From Bacteroidia bacterium (lineage in GTDB: Bacteria; Bacteroidota; Bacteroidia; Bacteroidales; Prolixibacteraceae), in NCBI GenBank assembly GCA_025358025.1, contig JANYKW010000174.1:19428-83427 (forward strand): 64,000 bases of DNA. The letters run 5' to 3'. Positions 27,166 through 36,263 of the stretch are shown piece after piece. Each line of letters opens with the position of its first letter. Positions within the stretch are counted from its first letter, which is position 1. The notes beneath the pieces are model-generated. The model did no database searches. It was not told where the DNA came from and was given only the letters and a program-made list of their open reading frames with translations. The position numbers and the translations under genes are program-made.

Positions 27166-29661
27166 ATGCAAATCATGGAAAATGAGCTGACTAAAGTATT
27201 ATTTGTCGATGATGAAGAGATGGATCTGTTTAATTTCGAAAAGCTTTTTCACGACGATTTTGAAGTTTATACAGCAATTTCTGCCGCCAAAGGAATGGAA
27301 ATTCTGACCACAACCGACATTCAGATCATTGTATCAGACCAGCGAATGCCCGAGAAAAGCGGTATAGAGTTTTTTGCCGAAGTTGCTCAACTTTATCCCG
27401 ATACCATTCGAATAATTCTTACGGCATACAGCGAAGTCTCGGTTATCATCGATGCAATCAACCGGGGGCAGGTTTATCAGTACATTACGAAGCCTTTCGA
27501 AGTCCGGAATGTTAAAAATATTTTGTACAAAGCTACCCAACACTGGCGAGTTAAAAGAGAAAACGAGGCATTGCTGGTTCAATTACGTAGAAAAAATGAA
27601 GAATATGAAGTCATCAATGAAGAATTGCGACGAACGAATGAAGAACTTTATGCCGGGAACCATCGAATAGCAGATTTAGCTGAGCGGCTGATTCTGTCGC
27701 AGGAAGCAAGTGGCGCCGGCACCTGGGACTGGGATATCCGAAACAAAATTTTTTACTGGTCTGAAGAATTTTTAAAACTTTTCGGCATGGGGCCCGGCAC
27801 TGTTCCCGGTTTTGAATCATGGACCAAAAGCTTGCACCCCGAGGATTTGGAACTCGCCTCTAAAAGGATACAGGATGCCATAGATGAAAAAACAGATTTG
27901 TTGCAGTTCTACAGAATAGTTTTATCTGACGGGAACCTGCGTTGGATCAGGGCGACAGGAAAGGTGACCTACCAAAACGATATTCCCATCCGGATGATTG
28001 GTTTATGCATCGATGTTACCGAACAAAAACATACGGAGGAAAAACTAAGCAGAAGCGAAAGCGAATTAAAACGAGCTCAGCAAATTACCCATATAGGCAG
28101 TTGGTATCTGGATCTGGCTACAAATGAGGTTGCATGGACGGAAGAATTGTACAAAATGTATGGTTTTGATCCGACACTTCCTCCACCCCCCTATACCGAG
28201 CATCAAAAGTTGTTTACCCCCGCAAGTTGGGAACTTCTCTCTTCGTCATTGGCAAACACCATCGATTCAGGAATTCCTTATGAAATCGAATTAGAAACGG
28301 TAAAGGACAACGGCAGCAATGGCTGGATGTGGGCGAGGGGCGAGCCAGTGAAAGATCCGGATGGCAAAACTACCGGACTTTGGGGCGCTGCGCAGGATAT
28401 CAGCGGGCGCAAACGGGCAGAGGAAATGATTCGGGGAAAAGATATCCAGTTCAGAAAGCTTTCTGCAAACGTGTCCGACCTGATTTTTCAATTTACGAGG
28501 AAACCGGACGGTACCTATTACGTTCCTATTGCTTCCGAAGGGATCAGAAATATTTTTGGATGTAGTCCTGAAGATGTACTGAACGACTTTGCACCGATTA
28601 GCAGGGTAATTTACCCCGACGATGCAGCCAGGGTAATCAGCGATATCGAATACTCAGCCGAACATTTGACCTACTTTACCTGTGAGTTTAGAGTACAAAT
28701 CCCCGGCAAGGAAGTCCAGTGGATTTATTCCAAATCAACACCGGAAAAATTAGCTGATGGCAGTATAACCTGGTATGGCTTTAATTCTGATATCACCCAG
28801 CGAAAGCTGGCAGAAGATTCACTGGAGAAAAGCAGGGTGGATATACAGAAAGCACTCGAGGTATCGAACCGATCACGGCAGTCGCTGCTGAGTGTGCTCG
28901 AAGACCAGGGACGATCGCAAAAGGAGATAATCAAACTTAATGCAGAACTGGAACATCGGGTAAAACAGAGAACGGCCCAGCTCGAAGCGGTAAACAAAGA
29001 ACTGGAAGCATTTTCATATTCCGTTTCGCACGATTTACGGGCGCCTTTGAGGCATATCAGCGGGTTCTCAGATATACTGTCGAAGGATGTTAATAATCAA
29101 CTATCCGAAAAATCGAAATTTTACCTTGATATTATAAGTAGTTCAGCCATAAAAATGGGAATCCTGATTGATGATTTGCTGAGTTTCTCGAGAACAGGTC
29201 GTGCCGAAATGGAAAAATCAGATTTCAATATGAACCAGGTGGTTGAAGAGGTTGTGTCGCAGATAAAAATTTCAAATCCCAATCGGAAAATTAACTGGAA
29301 TATTGCTAACTTGCCGAGAATCTCCGGCGATTGCAATCTGTTGCGTTTGGTGTGGGTAAATCTGATCGAAAATGCAGTAAAATATACCAAAACACGGGAA
29401 CAAGCTGAAATACATATTAGCTGCATCAGCGAAAAGGAAGAATTTATTTTCAGTATTCGCGACAATGGAGTAGGTTTCGATATGAAGTATGCCGGTAAGT
29501 TGTATGGTGTATTTCAACGCTTGCATTCATCGGCCGAGTTTGAAGGTACCGGTATTGGCCTGGCCAATGTTCGGCGGATCATACTCCGGCACGGAGGCCG
29601 AACATGGGCCGAAGCCGAATTGGAAAAGGGATCTACATTTTATTTTACGTTACCGCAATAA
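27166..29661 (+). CDS. Soluble sensor histidine kinase (REC-PAS-PAS-PAS-HisKA-HATPase)
   Basis: 831 residues (an alternative ATG at 27175 removes three). It starts with a receiver (D58 in VSDQRMP, KPF) of the type that precedes output modules. A coiled coil, three PAS domains and a second coiled coil follow, then HisKA with H622 in YSVSHDLRAPLRH, the phytochrome-like subfamily, and HATPase (NLIENAVKYT, DNGVGFDM, GTGIGLANV). No membrane segment is seen. It begins one base after the previous stop. An N-terminal receiver on a kinase suggests it is switched by another kinase, fitting a relay. Confidence 0.9.
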   Translation: MQIMENELTKVLFVDDEEMDLFNFEKLFHDDFEVYTAISAAKGMEILTTTDIQIIVSDQRMPEKSGIEFFAEVAQLYPDTIRIILTAYSEVSVIIDAINRGQVYQYITKPFEVRNVKNILYKATQHWRVKRENEALLVQLRRKNEEYEVINEELRRTNEELYAGNHRIADLAERLILSQEASGAGTWDWDIRNKIFYWSEEFLKLFGMGPGTVPGFESWTKSLHPEDLELASKRIQDAIDEKTDLLQFYRIVLSDGNLRWIRATGKVTYQNDIPIRMIGLCIDVTEQKHTEEKLSRSESELKRAQQITHIGSWYLDLATNEVAWTEELYKMYGFDPTLPPPPYTEHQKLFTPASWELLSSSLANTIDSGIPYEIELETVKDNGSNGWMWARGEPVKDPDGKTTGLWGAAQDISGRKRAEEMIRGKDIQFRKLSANVSDLIFQFTRKPDGTYYVPIASEGIRNIFGCSPEDVLNDFAPISRVIYPDDAARVISDIEYSAEHLTYFTCEFRVQIPGKEVQWIYSKSTPEKLADGSITWYGFNSDITQRKLAEDSLEKSRVDIQKALEVSNRSRQSLLSVLEDQGRSQKEIIKLNAELEHRVKQRTAQLEAVNKELEAFSYSVSHDLRAPLRHISGFSDILSKDVNNQLSEKSKFYLDIISSSAIKMGILIDDLLSFSRTGRAEMEKSDFNMNQVVEEVVSQIKISNPNRKINWNIANLPRISGDCNLLRLVWVNLIENAVKYTKTREQAEIHISCISEKEEFIFSIRDNGVGFDMKYAGKLYGVFQRLHSSAEFEGTGIGLANVRRIILRHGGRTWAEAELEKGSTFYFTLPQ

Positions 29662-29667
29662 AAAACC

Positions 29668-30114
29668 ATGAACGATCTGAAAACAATTCTACTTGCTGAA
29701 GACAATCTGAATGATGTCGAATTAACGCTTGCAGCGCTGGCTGAACAGAACCTTGCCAACAGGGTGCTTGTTGTTCACGACGGTGTGGAAGTAGTTGAAT
29801 ATTTGCGTTGCCAAGGGATTTTCAGTATGCGAAAAAAGGGAAATCCAGCCGTAATCCTGCTGGATATCAAAATGCCCCGAATGGATGGCATTGACGTGCT
29901 GCAGGTTATTAGAAACGATCAGTCACTGAAAATGATTCCGGTGGTGATGCTCACTTCCTCGCGCGAAGAACCAGACCTGTTGAAGTGTTATGAACTTGGG
30001 GTGAATGCTTATGTAGTTAAACCGGTTGATTTCAAAGATTTCTTTGAAGCAGTTAAACAATTGGGAGTATTCTGGGCCATGATCAATGAACTACCACCCG
30101 AAGAAAATTATTAA
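29668..30114 (+). CDS. Single-domain response regulator, Rcp1-like
   Basis: 148 residues forming one receiver: acidic pocket LLAEDNLND, phosphoacceptor D66 in LLDIKMP, TSSREEPD and KPVDF. The insertion between helix 1 and the phospho-site (FSMRKKGNPA) is typical of Rcp1-type regulators that pair with phytochrome-like kinases such as the preceding gene. There is no output domain. It starts six bases after the kinase stop. Confidence 0.9.
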   Translation: MNDLKTILLAEDNLNDVELTLAALAEQNLANRVLVVHDGVEVVEYLRCQGIFSMRKKGNPAVILLDIKMPRMDGIDVLQVIRNDQSLKMIPVVMLTSSREEPDLLKCYELGVNAYVVKPVDFKDFFEAVKQLGVFWAMINELPPEENY

Positions 30115-30681
30115 ATGGAAACCAAAATTAGTTCAGGAACAATACTTAATGTATTATCACTCGAAGATTCGATCCCGGATTTCGAGATGATTTGTCACCA
30201 GTTGACTGAAGCGGGTTATCAATTGAATATAACCCATGTTGAAAAGGAAAGTGATTTCACTGCATCAATTCGTAAAAATGAATACGACATTATTTTAGCA
30301 GATTTCAATCTGCCCGGATTCGATGCTTTCGGAGCATTGCACTTATGCAACGAGATATGTCCAATCACTCCGTTTATATGCGTCTCCGGTTCAATCGGCG
30401 AAGAAATAGCAATCGATCTTTTAAAACTGGGCGCTGTAGATTATGTAATTAAAGACAGGCCTGAAAGGCTTCCTTTTGCCGTAAAGCGGGCTTTGGAGGA
30501 GGCTAAAGATAAAATGATCCGCAAGAAGGCAGAGGAAGCATTGGCAGCCAAAATGAGAGAATTGGAACGGTTTCACAAACTTACGGTGGGACGTGAACTG
30601 GCGATGGTAGAATTAAAAAGGGAGGTAAATGAATTACTGAAAAAATCAGGTCTTGAAGAAAAGTACATCATTGTTGGATAG
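30115..30681 (+). CDS. Receiver-domain protein with C-terminal helical tail
   Basis: 188 residues, ATG directly after the preceding TAA. The receiver (D63 in ILADFNLPG, SGSIGEE, YVIKDRPERL) is followed by a long helix whose end carries VELKREVNELL. Almost the same ending ([11 protein letters not shown]) closes the Cu-ATPase/PAS fusion at 19793-24559. The shared tail suggests a common docking partner. No enzymatic output domain is present. Confidence 0.85.
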   Translation: METKISSGTILNVLSLEDSIPDFEMICHQLTEAGYQLNITHVEKESDFTASIRKNEYDIILADFNLPGFDAFGALHLCNEICPITPFICVSGSIGEEIAIDLLKLGAVDYVIKDRPERLPFAVKRALEEAKDKMIRKKAEEALAAKMRELERFHKLTVGRELAMVELKREVNELLKKSGLEEKYIIVG

Positions 30682-30730
30682 TGATTTGATTGCGGTTTAA
30701 ATTTATACACCACTATAAAAGAAACCAGGA

Positions 30731-31546
30731 GTGAAAAACAGCTATATGATTGACTTATTGAAGAAACAACATGGTATTGATGTTTCGATGTATGACGAAA
30801 ACTTCCTGGACAGGACAATCATGCAAGGTGCTGAAAAAGCAGGGTGCTGTACTTCCGAAGAGTACAGCCATATCCTTGCTGACAGTAAAACTGAGATACG
30901 GCTTTTTGTAGATTCTTTTCAAATCAGCTATAGTGCGTTCTTCCGTAACCCGATTACTTTTGCCGTTTTGGAGCGCATTATATTACCGGAGATTATTTTC
31001 AGCAAGAGAAATAAAAAGAGCAAGGAAATAAGAATATGGTCGGCGGCATGTGCAGGTGGTCAGGAAACCTACAGTATCGCCATGTTACTGGAGGGATTAA
31101 ATAATGACAGAGAAAAAACTGAATACCGTATTTTTGGAACCGACCAGGATGAAGCACAGATTAAAATGGCGCGATTGGGCGAATATGACACTGCTTCTAT
31201 TGGAAATGTCACGAATAAGCTGGTTAAGCAATGGTTCATTCAGCGAGGCAATACTTATGCAGTAATCCCGGAACTGAAAAAAAATATTGGGTTTTCGGTC
31301 TTTGATCTTTTCAGCGAACAGTATAGCAGTCCGCCGGACAGTATTTTTGGAGGTTTTGACATCATTATTTGTGCTAATCTATTGTTCTACTACAATACTG
31401 ATTTTCGCAAGATAATTATTGACAAAATCAGGGGGTCATTGGCAGAAAACGGTTTGGTAATAACCGGTGAAGCCGAAAGGGATATCCTGATAAATAATAA
31501 GTTTAAGGAAGCTTATCCACATTCGGGAATATTTAAAAAGCAGTAA
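30731..31546 (+). CDS. CheR-type protein-glutamate O-methyltransferase
   Basis: 271 residues from GTG 30731, or 266 from ATG 30746. The N-terminal CheR helical domain ends in YSAFFRNP; the SAM-binding domain shows RIWSAACAGGQETYSIAMLL and GTDQDE, and FDIIICANLLFYYN corresponds to the family's NV-IYF block. CheR enzymes methylate chemoreceptors, but there are no receptors, CheB, CheA or CheW in the window. The gene lies inside a histidine kinase/receiver array, so the target may be one of these sensor proteins (inference). Confidence 0.85.
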   Translation: MKNSYMIDLLKKQHGIDVSMYDENFLDRTIMQGAEKAGCCTSEEYSHILADSKTEIRLFVDSFQISYSAFFRNPITFAVLERIILPEIIFSKRNKKSKEIRIWSAACAGGQETYSIAMLLEGLNNDREKTEYRIFGTDQDEAQIKMARLGEYDTASIGNVTNKLVKQWFIQRGNTYAVIPELKKNIGFSVFDLFSEQYSSPPDSIFGGFDIIICANLLFYYNTDFRKIIIDKIRGSLAENGLVITGEAERDILINNKFKEAYPHSGIFKKQ

Positions 31547-31594
31547 AACACTGTTCTAGCCCCTTTTTTATCGGGTTGGGGTAAAAAAATAAAC

Positions 31595-34561
31595 ATGAAA
31601 AATTTTAAAATCGGTACACTCCTTATACTTGGCTTTTCCTCCCTGCTGCTGTTTGTGGTGGTGCTAGGTGTGATCTCCTATCAGCAGACCGACAAAATCC
31701 ACCTGCAAGCCGAAACCATGTATGAACACCCGCTAAAGGTACGACGGGCAATTGGTTCATTTAAAGCAGATATTCTTGAAATTCGGGCCAATATGAAAGA
31801 CATGTTTCTTTCATATGATGAAATGGATATTGCCCTTGACCTCAACCAGATCGAGATCAGAAAAGCCGATGCATTTGAGCAGATTGATATATTCTATAGC
31901 TCGTACCTTGGACCTCGTACCGATATCGATTCTGTAAAGCAAGCCTTTATAATCTATGACTCCTCACGCCAGGAAACCGTTCATCTTCTTCGTGATGGGA
32001 AAAAGGAGGAAGCACTCTCCCGCGCAAGAAATAACGGTACTGGCAGTAAACAGTTTGGATTGGTGCTTGCAGCACTTCAAAAAATCGACGATTTTGCCTT
32101 GAGTAAAGGTGATGAATTGTTTTCGACATCCGCAGAAATAAACAACTCGTTAAACAACCAGTTATTATTTCTGGTCGTCTTCATTTTTTTGGTTTCACTC
32201 ATTATCAGTAATTTTTTGTTGCGGGCTGTGCGCAAGCCGATCGACGAGCTCGCCCTCGTAGCCAAACGCTTTCACGAAGGCGATATGGATGCACGGAGTT
32301 CGAATACCTCAAAAAATGAGCTCGGTCTACTGGCTGCATCATTCAATACCCTGGTAGAAAATATACAGTTAAAAACTGATCTGGACGAAAAATTCGCAAG
32401 CCTGGCATCTTTGATGATGAGCGAATACGATATAAAAACGTTTTTTCAAGCAACGATCAATGCAATTGCCACGCATACCGGTTCGCAAATGGCAGCTATT
32501 TATCTGCTGAGCGACGATAAAAAAACTTTCAATCATTTCGAATCAATCGGTGTCGGTGGAAATGCCCGGCTATCGTTTGCCGCCGACCATTTCGAGGGTG
32601 AATTTGGTACAGTTCTTTCAAATAGAAAGGTGCATCACCTAAAAGCGATTCCCGAAGATACCCGCTTTATTTTTCAGACGGTAAGCGGCAATTTTATCCC
32701 GCGTGAAATCATTACACTGCCAATTATTGCTGATAACGAAGTGGTTGCGATTATTTCGCTGGCAAGTGTTTGTGAGTTCAGTGAGAAATCCATCCTGTTA
32801 ATCGACCGGATTTTGGTTACGCTCTGTACCCGGGTCGAAGGAATTCTGGCTTACCACAAGATGAAAGAATTTTCGGTAGCACTCGAATCCCAAAACCGCG
32901 AATTGGATGCGCAACAAAGGGAGCTGGCCGCCCAGTCGGCAGAACTGACAGAACAGAACAGGGAGCTTGAAGTTCAGAAGAATCAGCTAAGTGAGGCAAA
33001 CAAGCTTAAAACAAGTTTTTTGTCGAATATGAGTCACGAATTGCGCACCCCGCTAAATTCCGTGATAGCGCTGTCGGGCGTGCTGAGCCGACGGCTCGAC
33101 AAACAAATACCCGAAGAAGAGCATAGTTATCTTGAAGTGATAGAACGAAACGGGAAACACCTGTTATCCCTGATAAATGACGTACTCGATATCTCAAGAA
33201 TCGAATCGGGGCAGGAGGAAATTGAGGTAACACAATTTAATATAATCGATGCTATAAACGAGATAGCCAGCATGATACGGCCTCAGGCGGGTGAGAAGGA
33301 TCTGCTGATGGACGTCACTTCCGGCGATAACCAAACCTGTATTGCAACTGATGCCTACAAGTTCGGGCACATTCTCCAAAACCTTATCGGCAATGCGGTT
33401 AAGTTTACTGAGAAGGGTAGTGTTATTATTTCGGTCAAAAAACTGGACGGGAAAGTTGCCATTGCGGTTGCCGATACAGGAATTGGCATCAGTGAGGAGC
33501 ATTTACCCTATATTTTTGATGAATTCAGGCAGGCCGATTCAGGTGTATCGCGGAGATTTGGCGGAACCGGTCTCGGTTTAGCTATTGCAAAAAAATATGC
33601 AAATTTTTTAGGCGGAAATATTTCCGTTCAAAGTATCAAGGGGAAAGGATCCGAATTTACGCTTACTCTCCCTTTGCAATATGCTGAAGAAAATCGGGTA
33701 ACTGAAGAGCGCCAGATGATTGATGAATATGCTGCAACCTTCAGGAAACCTTCGTTTTCGACAGCTCCGGGTGCGACGAAAATGGTCATGCTTGTCGAAG
33801 ACAGTGAACCGGCAATCATACAATTGAAAGATTTTTTAGATGAAAGCGGATACAACGTGATTGTTGCAAGAAACGGCGCGGATGCCATGGAATTATTCAA
33901 CAAGATTATTCCGGATGCCATCATTTTGGACTTGATGATGCCCGGAATTGACGGCTTTCAGGTGCTCAGAGCCATCCGTAATGCAGAAATTACGGCACAT
34001 ATTCCTGTATTGATTCTAACAGCCAAACATATTACAAAAGATGATTTGACATTTTTAAAGCGAAACAATGTTCATCAGCTCATTCAAAAAGGAGATGTAA
34101 GACGCGACGAACTGGTTAAAGCAGTTGAGAAAATGGTATGGGGTGAAACAGCAGAGACGAAGAGGCCGGTAAAAAAGATGCAAACCTTAAACGGTAAACC
34201 AAGAGTGCTTGTGGTTGAAGATAACCCGGATAATATGATTACGGTCAAGGCTGTACTGGAAAGAGACTATGAGGTACTCGAAGCTGTTAACGGTAAGGCA
34301 GGTGTTGAGATGGCCGGGAAACATATGCCAAATTTGATATTAATGGACATATCGCTACCTGAAATGGATGGAATTGAAGCGTTTAAAATAATCAGGAACG
34401 ATGGCCGCCTGGAACATATTCCGGTAATAGCGCTAACAGCGAGTGCACTAACTGAAAACCGTGAAGTAATACTGGCTCATGGGTTTGACGCATATGTTGC
34501 AAAACCCATTGACGAAAAAATATTTTTCAAAACCATCAATGAAATACTTTATGGAGAGTAG
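31595..34561 (+). CDS. Membrane hybrid histidine kinase (HAMP-GAF-HisKA-HATPase-REC-REC)
   Basis: 988 residues. Two transmembrane helices (about 9-29 and 188-210) flank an extracytoplasmic helical sensor resembling a four-helix bundle. HAMP, GAF (about 270-410) and a Q/E-rich coiled coil follow. HisKA has H481 in MSHELRTPLNS; HATPase has NLIGNAVKFTEKG, DTGIGIS and GTGLGLAI. Two receivers carry D779 (ILDLMMPGIDG) and D918 (LMDISLPEMDG). It is separated by 48 bases from the cheR-like gene and overlaps the next gene by 11 bases. Confidence 0.92.
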   Translation: MKNFKIGTLLILGFSSLLLFVVVLGVISYQQTDKIHLQAETMYEHPLKVRRAIGSFKADILEIRANMKDMFLSYDEMDIALDLNQIEIRKADAFEQIDIFYSSYLGPRTDIDSVKQAFIIYDSSRQETVHLLRDGKKEEALSRARNNGTGSKQFGLVLAALQKIDDFALSKGDELFSTSAEINNSLNNQLLFLVVFIFLVSLIISNFLLRAVRKPIDELALVAKRFHEGDMDARSSNTSKNELGLLAASFNTLVENIQLKTDLDEKFASLASLMMSEYDIKTFFQATINAIATHTGSQMAAIYLLSDDKKTFNHFESIGVGGNARLSFAADHFEGEFGTVLSNRKVHHLKAIPEDTRFIFQTVSGNFIPREIITLPIIADNEVVAIISLASVCEFSEKSILLIDRILVTLCTRVEGILAYHKMKEFSVALESQNRELDAQQRELAAQSAELTEQNRELEVQKNQLSEANKLKTSFLSNMSHELRTPLNSVIALSGVLSRRLDKQIPEEEHSYLEVIERNGKHLLSLINDVLDISRIESGQEEIEVTQFNIIDAINEIASMIRPQAGEKDLLMDVTSGDNQTCIATDAYKFGHILQNLIGNAVKFTEKGSVIISVKKLDGKVAIAVADTGIGISEEHLPYIFDEFRQADSGVSRRFGGTGLGLAIAKKYANFLGGNISVQSIKGKGSEFTLTLPLQYAEENRVTEERQMIDEYAATFRKPSFSTAPGATKMVMLVEDSEPAIIQLKDFLDESGYNVIVARNGADAMELFNKIIPDAIILDLMMPGIDGFQVLRAIRNAEITAHIPVLILTAKHITKDDLTFLKRNNVHQLIQKGDVRRDELVKAVEKMVWGETAETKRPVKKMQTLNGKPRVLVVEDNPDNMITVKAVLERDYEVLEAVNGKAGVEMAGKHMPNLILMDISLPEMDGIEAFKIIRNDGRLEHIPVIALTASALTENREVILAHGFDAYVAKPIDEKIFFKTINEILYGE

Positions 34562-36221
34562 GAAAATTAAAATTCTGGTTATTGATGATAACAAAGATAA
34601 CCTGGTCACTATGCAGGCTTTGATAAAAGAATCCTTTCCGAATGCTTTAATTTTAACGGCACAAAGCGGGATGAAAGGAGTTGAATTGGCAAAAGTATCG
34701 GAACCGGATATCATATTGCTCGATATAATTATGCCTGATATGGATGGCTTTACAGTCTGTAAAAAGCTGAAAACCGATAATAAATTGTCGGATATACCCG
34801 TTGTATTTATTACTGCAATAAAGGGTGACAAAGAAAACCGCATCAAAGCCCTGGAAACGGGTGGAGATGCTTTTATTACGAAACCTGTCGACGCAAGCGA
34901 GTTAACTGCACAGATACGGGCCATGGTGAAAATCAGTGATGCCTCCAAGATGAAGAAATATGAGAAAGACCACCTAGCGAAGCTGGTTGAAGAGCGGACT
35001 GAAGAATTGAATAATACCCATATTGCCACACTCAATCTGCTGGAGGATTTGAAAGCTGAAAACGAAAGAAGGGAGAAGTTGATGGGCGAATTGATCGTTG
35101 CCAAAGAGAAAGCCGAAGAAAGCGATAAGCTGAAGACGGCTTTTATCAACAATATCTCTCATGAGATCAGGACACCACTCAATGGTATTTTGGGTTTCGG
35201 AGAACTTTTGGCAGAATTGGAACTGACAGCCGATGAACGGAAGCAATACTACACCATTGTAAAGGAGTCAAGCCACCGCCTGATGAGTACAGTTTCTGAT
35301 TACATAGACATGGCCAGGATCGTTTCGGGTAATATGGTTGTGCCCAAAAAAGAAATCCTCCTGCAACCATTATTCCGTGAAATCATAGAAAATATGGAAC
35401 AATTATGTTGCGAAAAAAAGATTGATTTTGAGGCTGTAATCCCAACAACACCTGTTGATATAATTCTTCATTCTGACGGTGAATATATTCGCAAAACATT
35501 TAATATACTTTTTGATAATGCCATTAAATTTACTCAAAAAGGCAGTATAAAGTGTGGATACCGTATTCTTTCAGGATTTCTTGAGTTTTTTGTTCAGGAC
35601 ACAGGGAAAGGTATTGCCAATCATAATCTTGAAATGATTTTTAAGATGTTCTCTCAGGAAGACTCTTCCCTGACGCGTGGATATGAAGGCAGTGGGCTGG
35701 GGCTGTCCATCGCGCAAGGTTTGGTTAAATTGCTTGGAGGGACCATTACAGCGACTTCTGAAATTGGTAAAGGCTCTGTATTCTCATTTACAATTCCCTA
35801 TGTTGAACCTGCCTTTTCTGATAAGAATGACACGGCGAAAGCAATAGAGTCAACCCTTTCCAACGATCCTCTGGTGCTTATTGCCGAAGACGAGGAGTCA
35901 AACTATTTGTATCTGGAAGTTCTAATGAAAATGATCGGGTGCAATTATATTCTTGTCACAGATGGAGCCCAGGCTGTTGAAAAATGCAAAGAAACCCCCA
36001 AAATAACATTGGTTCTGATGGATATTAAAATGCCGGTAATGAATGGGTTGGAAGCTACCAAACTTATACGCGAATTCAGGCCTGGACTTCCCATCATTGC
36101 AACCACTGCCTGTGCACAAACCGGCGATGCAAATCACTTGCTGGCTGCCGGTTGCGATGGCTATCTTCCAAAACCAATAAAAAAAGAGAATTTGCTGCAG
36201 TTGTTACAAAAGTACGCTTAA
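34551..36221 (+). CDS. Soluble hybrid histidine kinase (REC-HisKA-HATPase-REC)
   Basis: 556 residues from the ATG at 34551, which overlaps the end of the previous kinase gene; longer in-frame starts would lie inside that gene without a receiver-like sequence. The N-terminal receiver (D58 in LLDIIMPDMDG) is followed by a coiled coil, HisKA with H204 in NISHEIRTPLNGIL, HATPase (LFDNAIKFTQKG, DTGKGI, GSGLGLSIA) and a C-terminal receiver (D491 in LVLMDIKMPVMNG). There is no membrane segment. Together with the upstream hybrid kinase it forms a likely multi-step relay. Confidence 0.9.
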   Translation: MESRKIKILVIDDNKDNLVTMQALIKESFPNALILTAQSGMKGVELAKVSEPDIILLDIIMPDMDGFTVCKKLKTDNKLSDIPVVFITAIKGDKENRIKALETGGDAFITKPVDASELTAQIRAMVKISDASKMKKYEKDHLAKLVEERTEELNNTHIATLNLLEDLKAENERREKLMGELIVAKEKAEESDKLKTAFINNISHEIRTPLNGILGFGELLAELELTADERKQYYTIVKESSHRLMSTVSDYIDMARIVSGNMVVPKKEILLQPLFREIIENMEQLCCEKKIDFEAVIPTTPVDIILHSDGEYIRKTFNILFDNAIKFTQKGSIKCGYRILSGFLEFFVQDTGKGIANHNLEMIFKMFSQEDSSLTRGYEGSGLGLSIAQGLVKLLGGTITATSEIGKGSVFSFTIPYVEPAFSDKNDTAKAIESTLSNDPLVLIAEDEESNYLYLEVLMKMIGCNYILVTDGAQAVEKCKETPKITLVLMDIKMPVMNGLEATKLIREFRPGLPIIATTACAQTGDANHLLAAGCDGYLPKPIKKENLLQLLQKYA

Positions 36222-36263
36222 ATTTAACTGCAGATTATTAACCGGCTAACAGACACCATTAAC

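Noticed and set aside
31547..31594. Intrinsic terminator between the cheR-like gene and the hybrid kinase
   Set aside because: The CCCC/GGGG pairing is only about four bases with mismatches and overlaps the likely ribosome-binding region; too weak to call.
24582..36221. Reading the kinases as hybrid two-component PUL regulators (HTCS)
   Set aside because: None has the periplasmic beta-propeller repeats or the C-terminal AraC DNA-binding domain that define HTCS, so no direct link to the glycan locus can be claimed.
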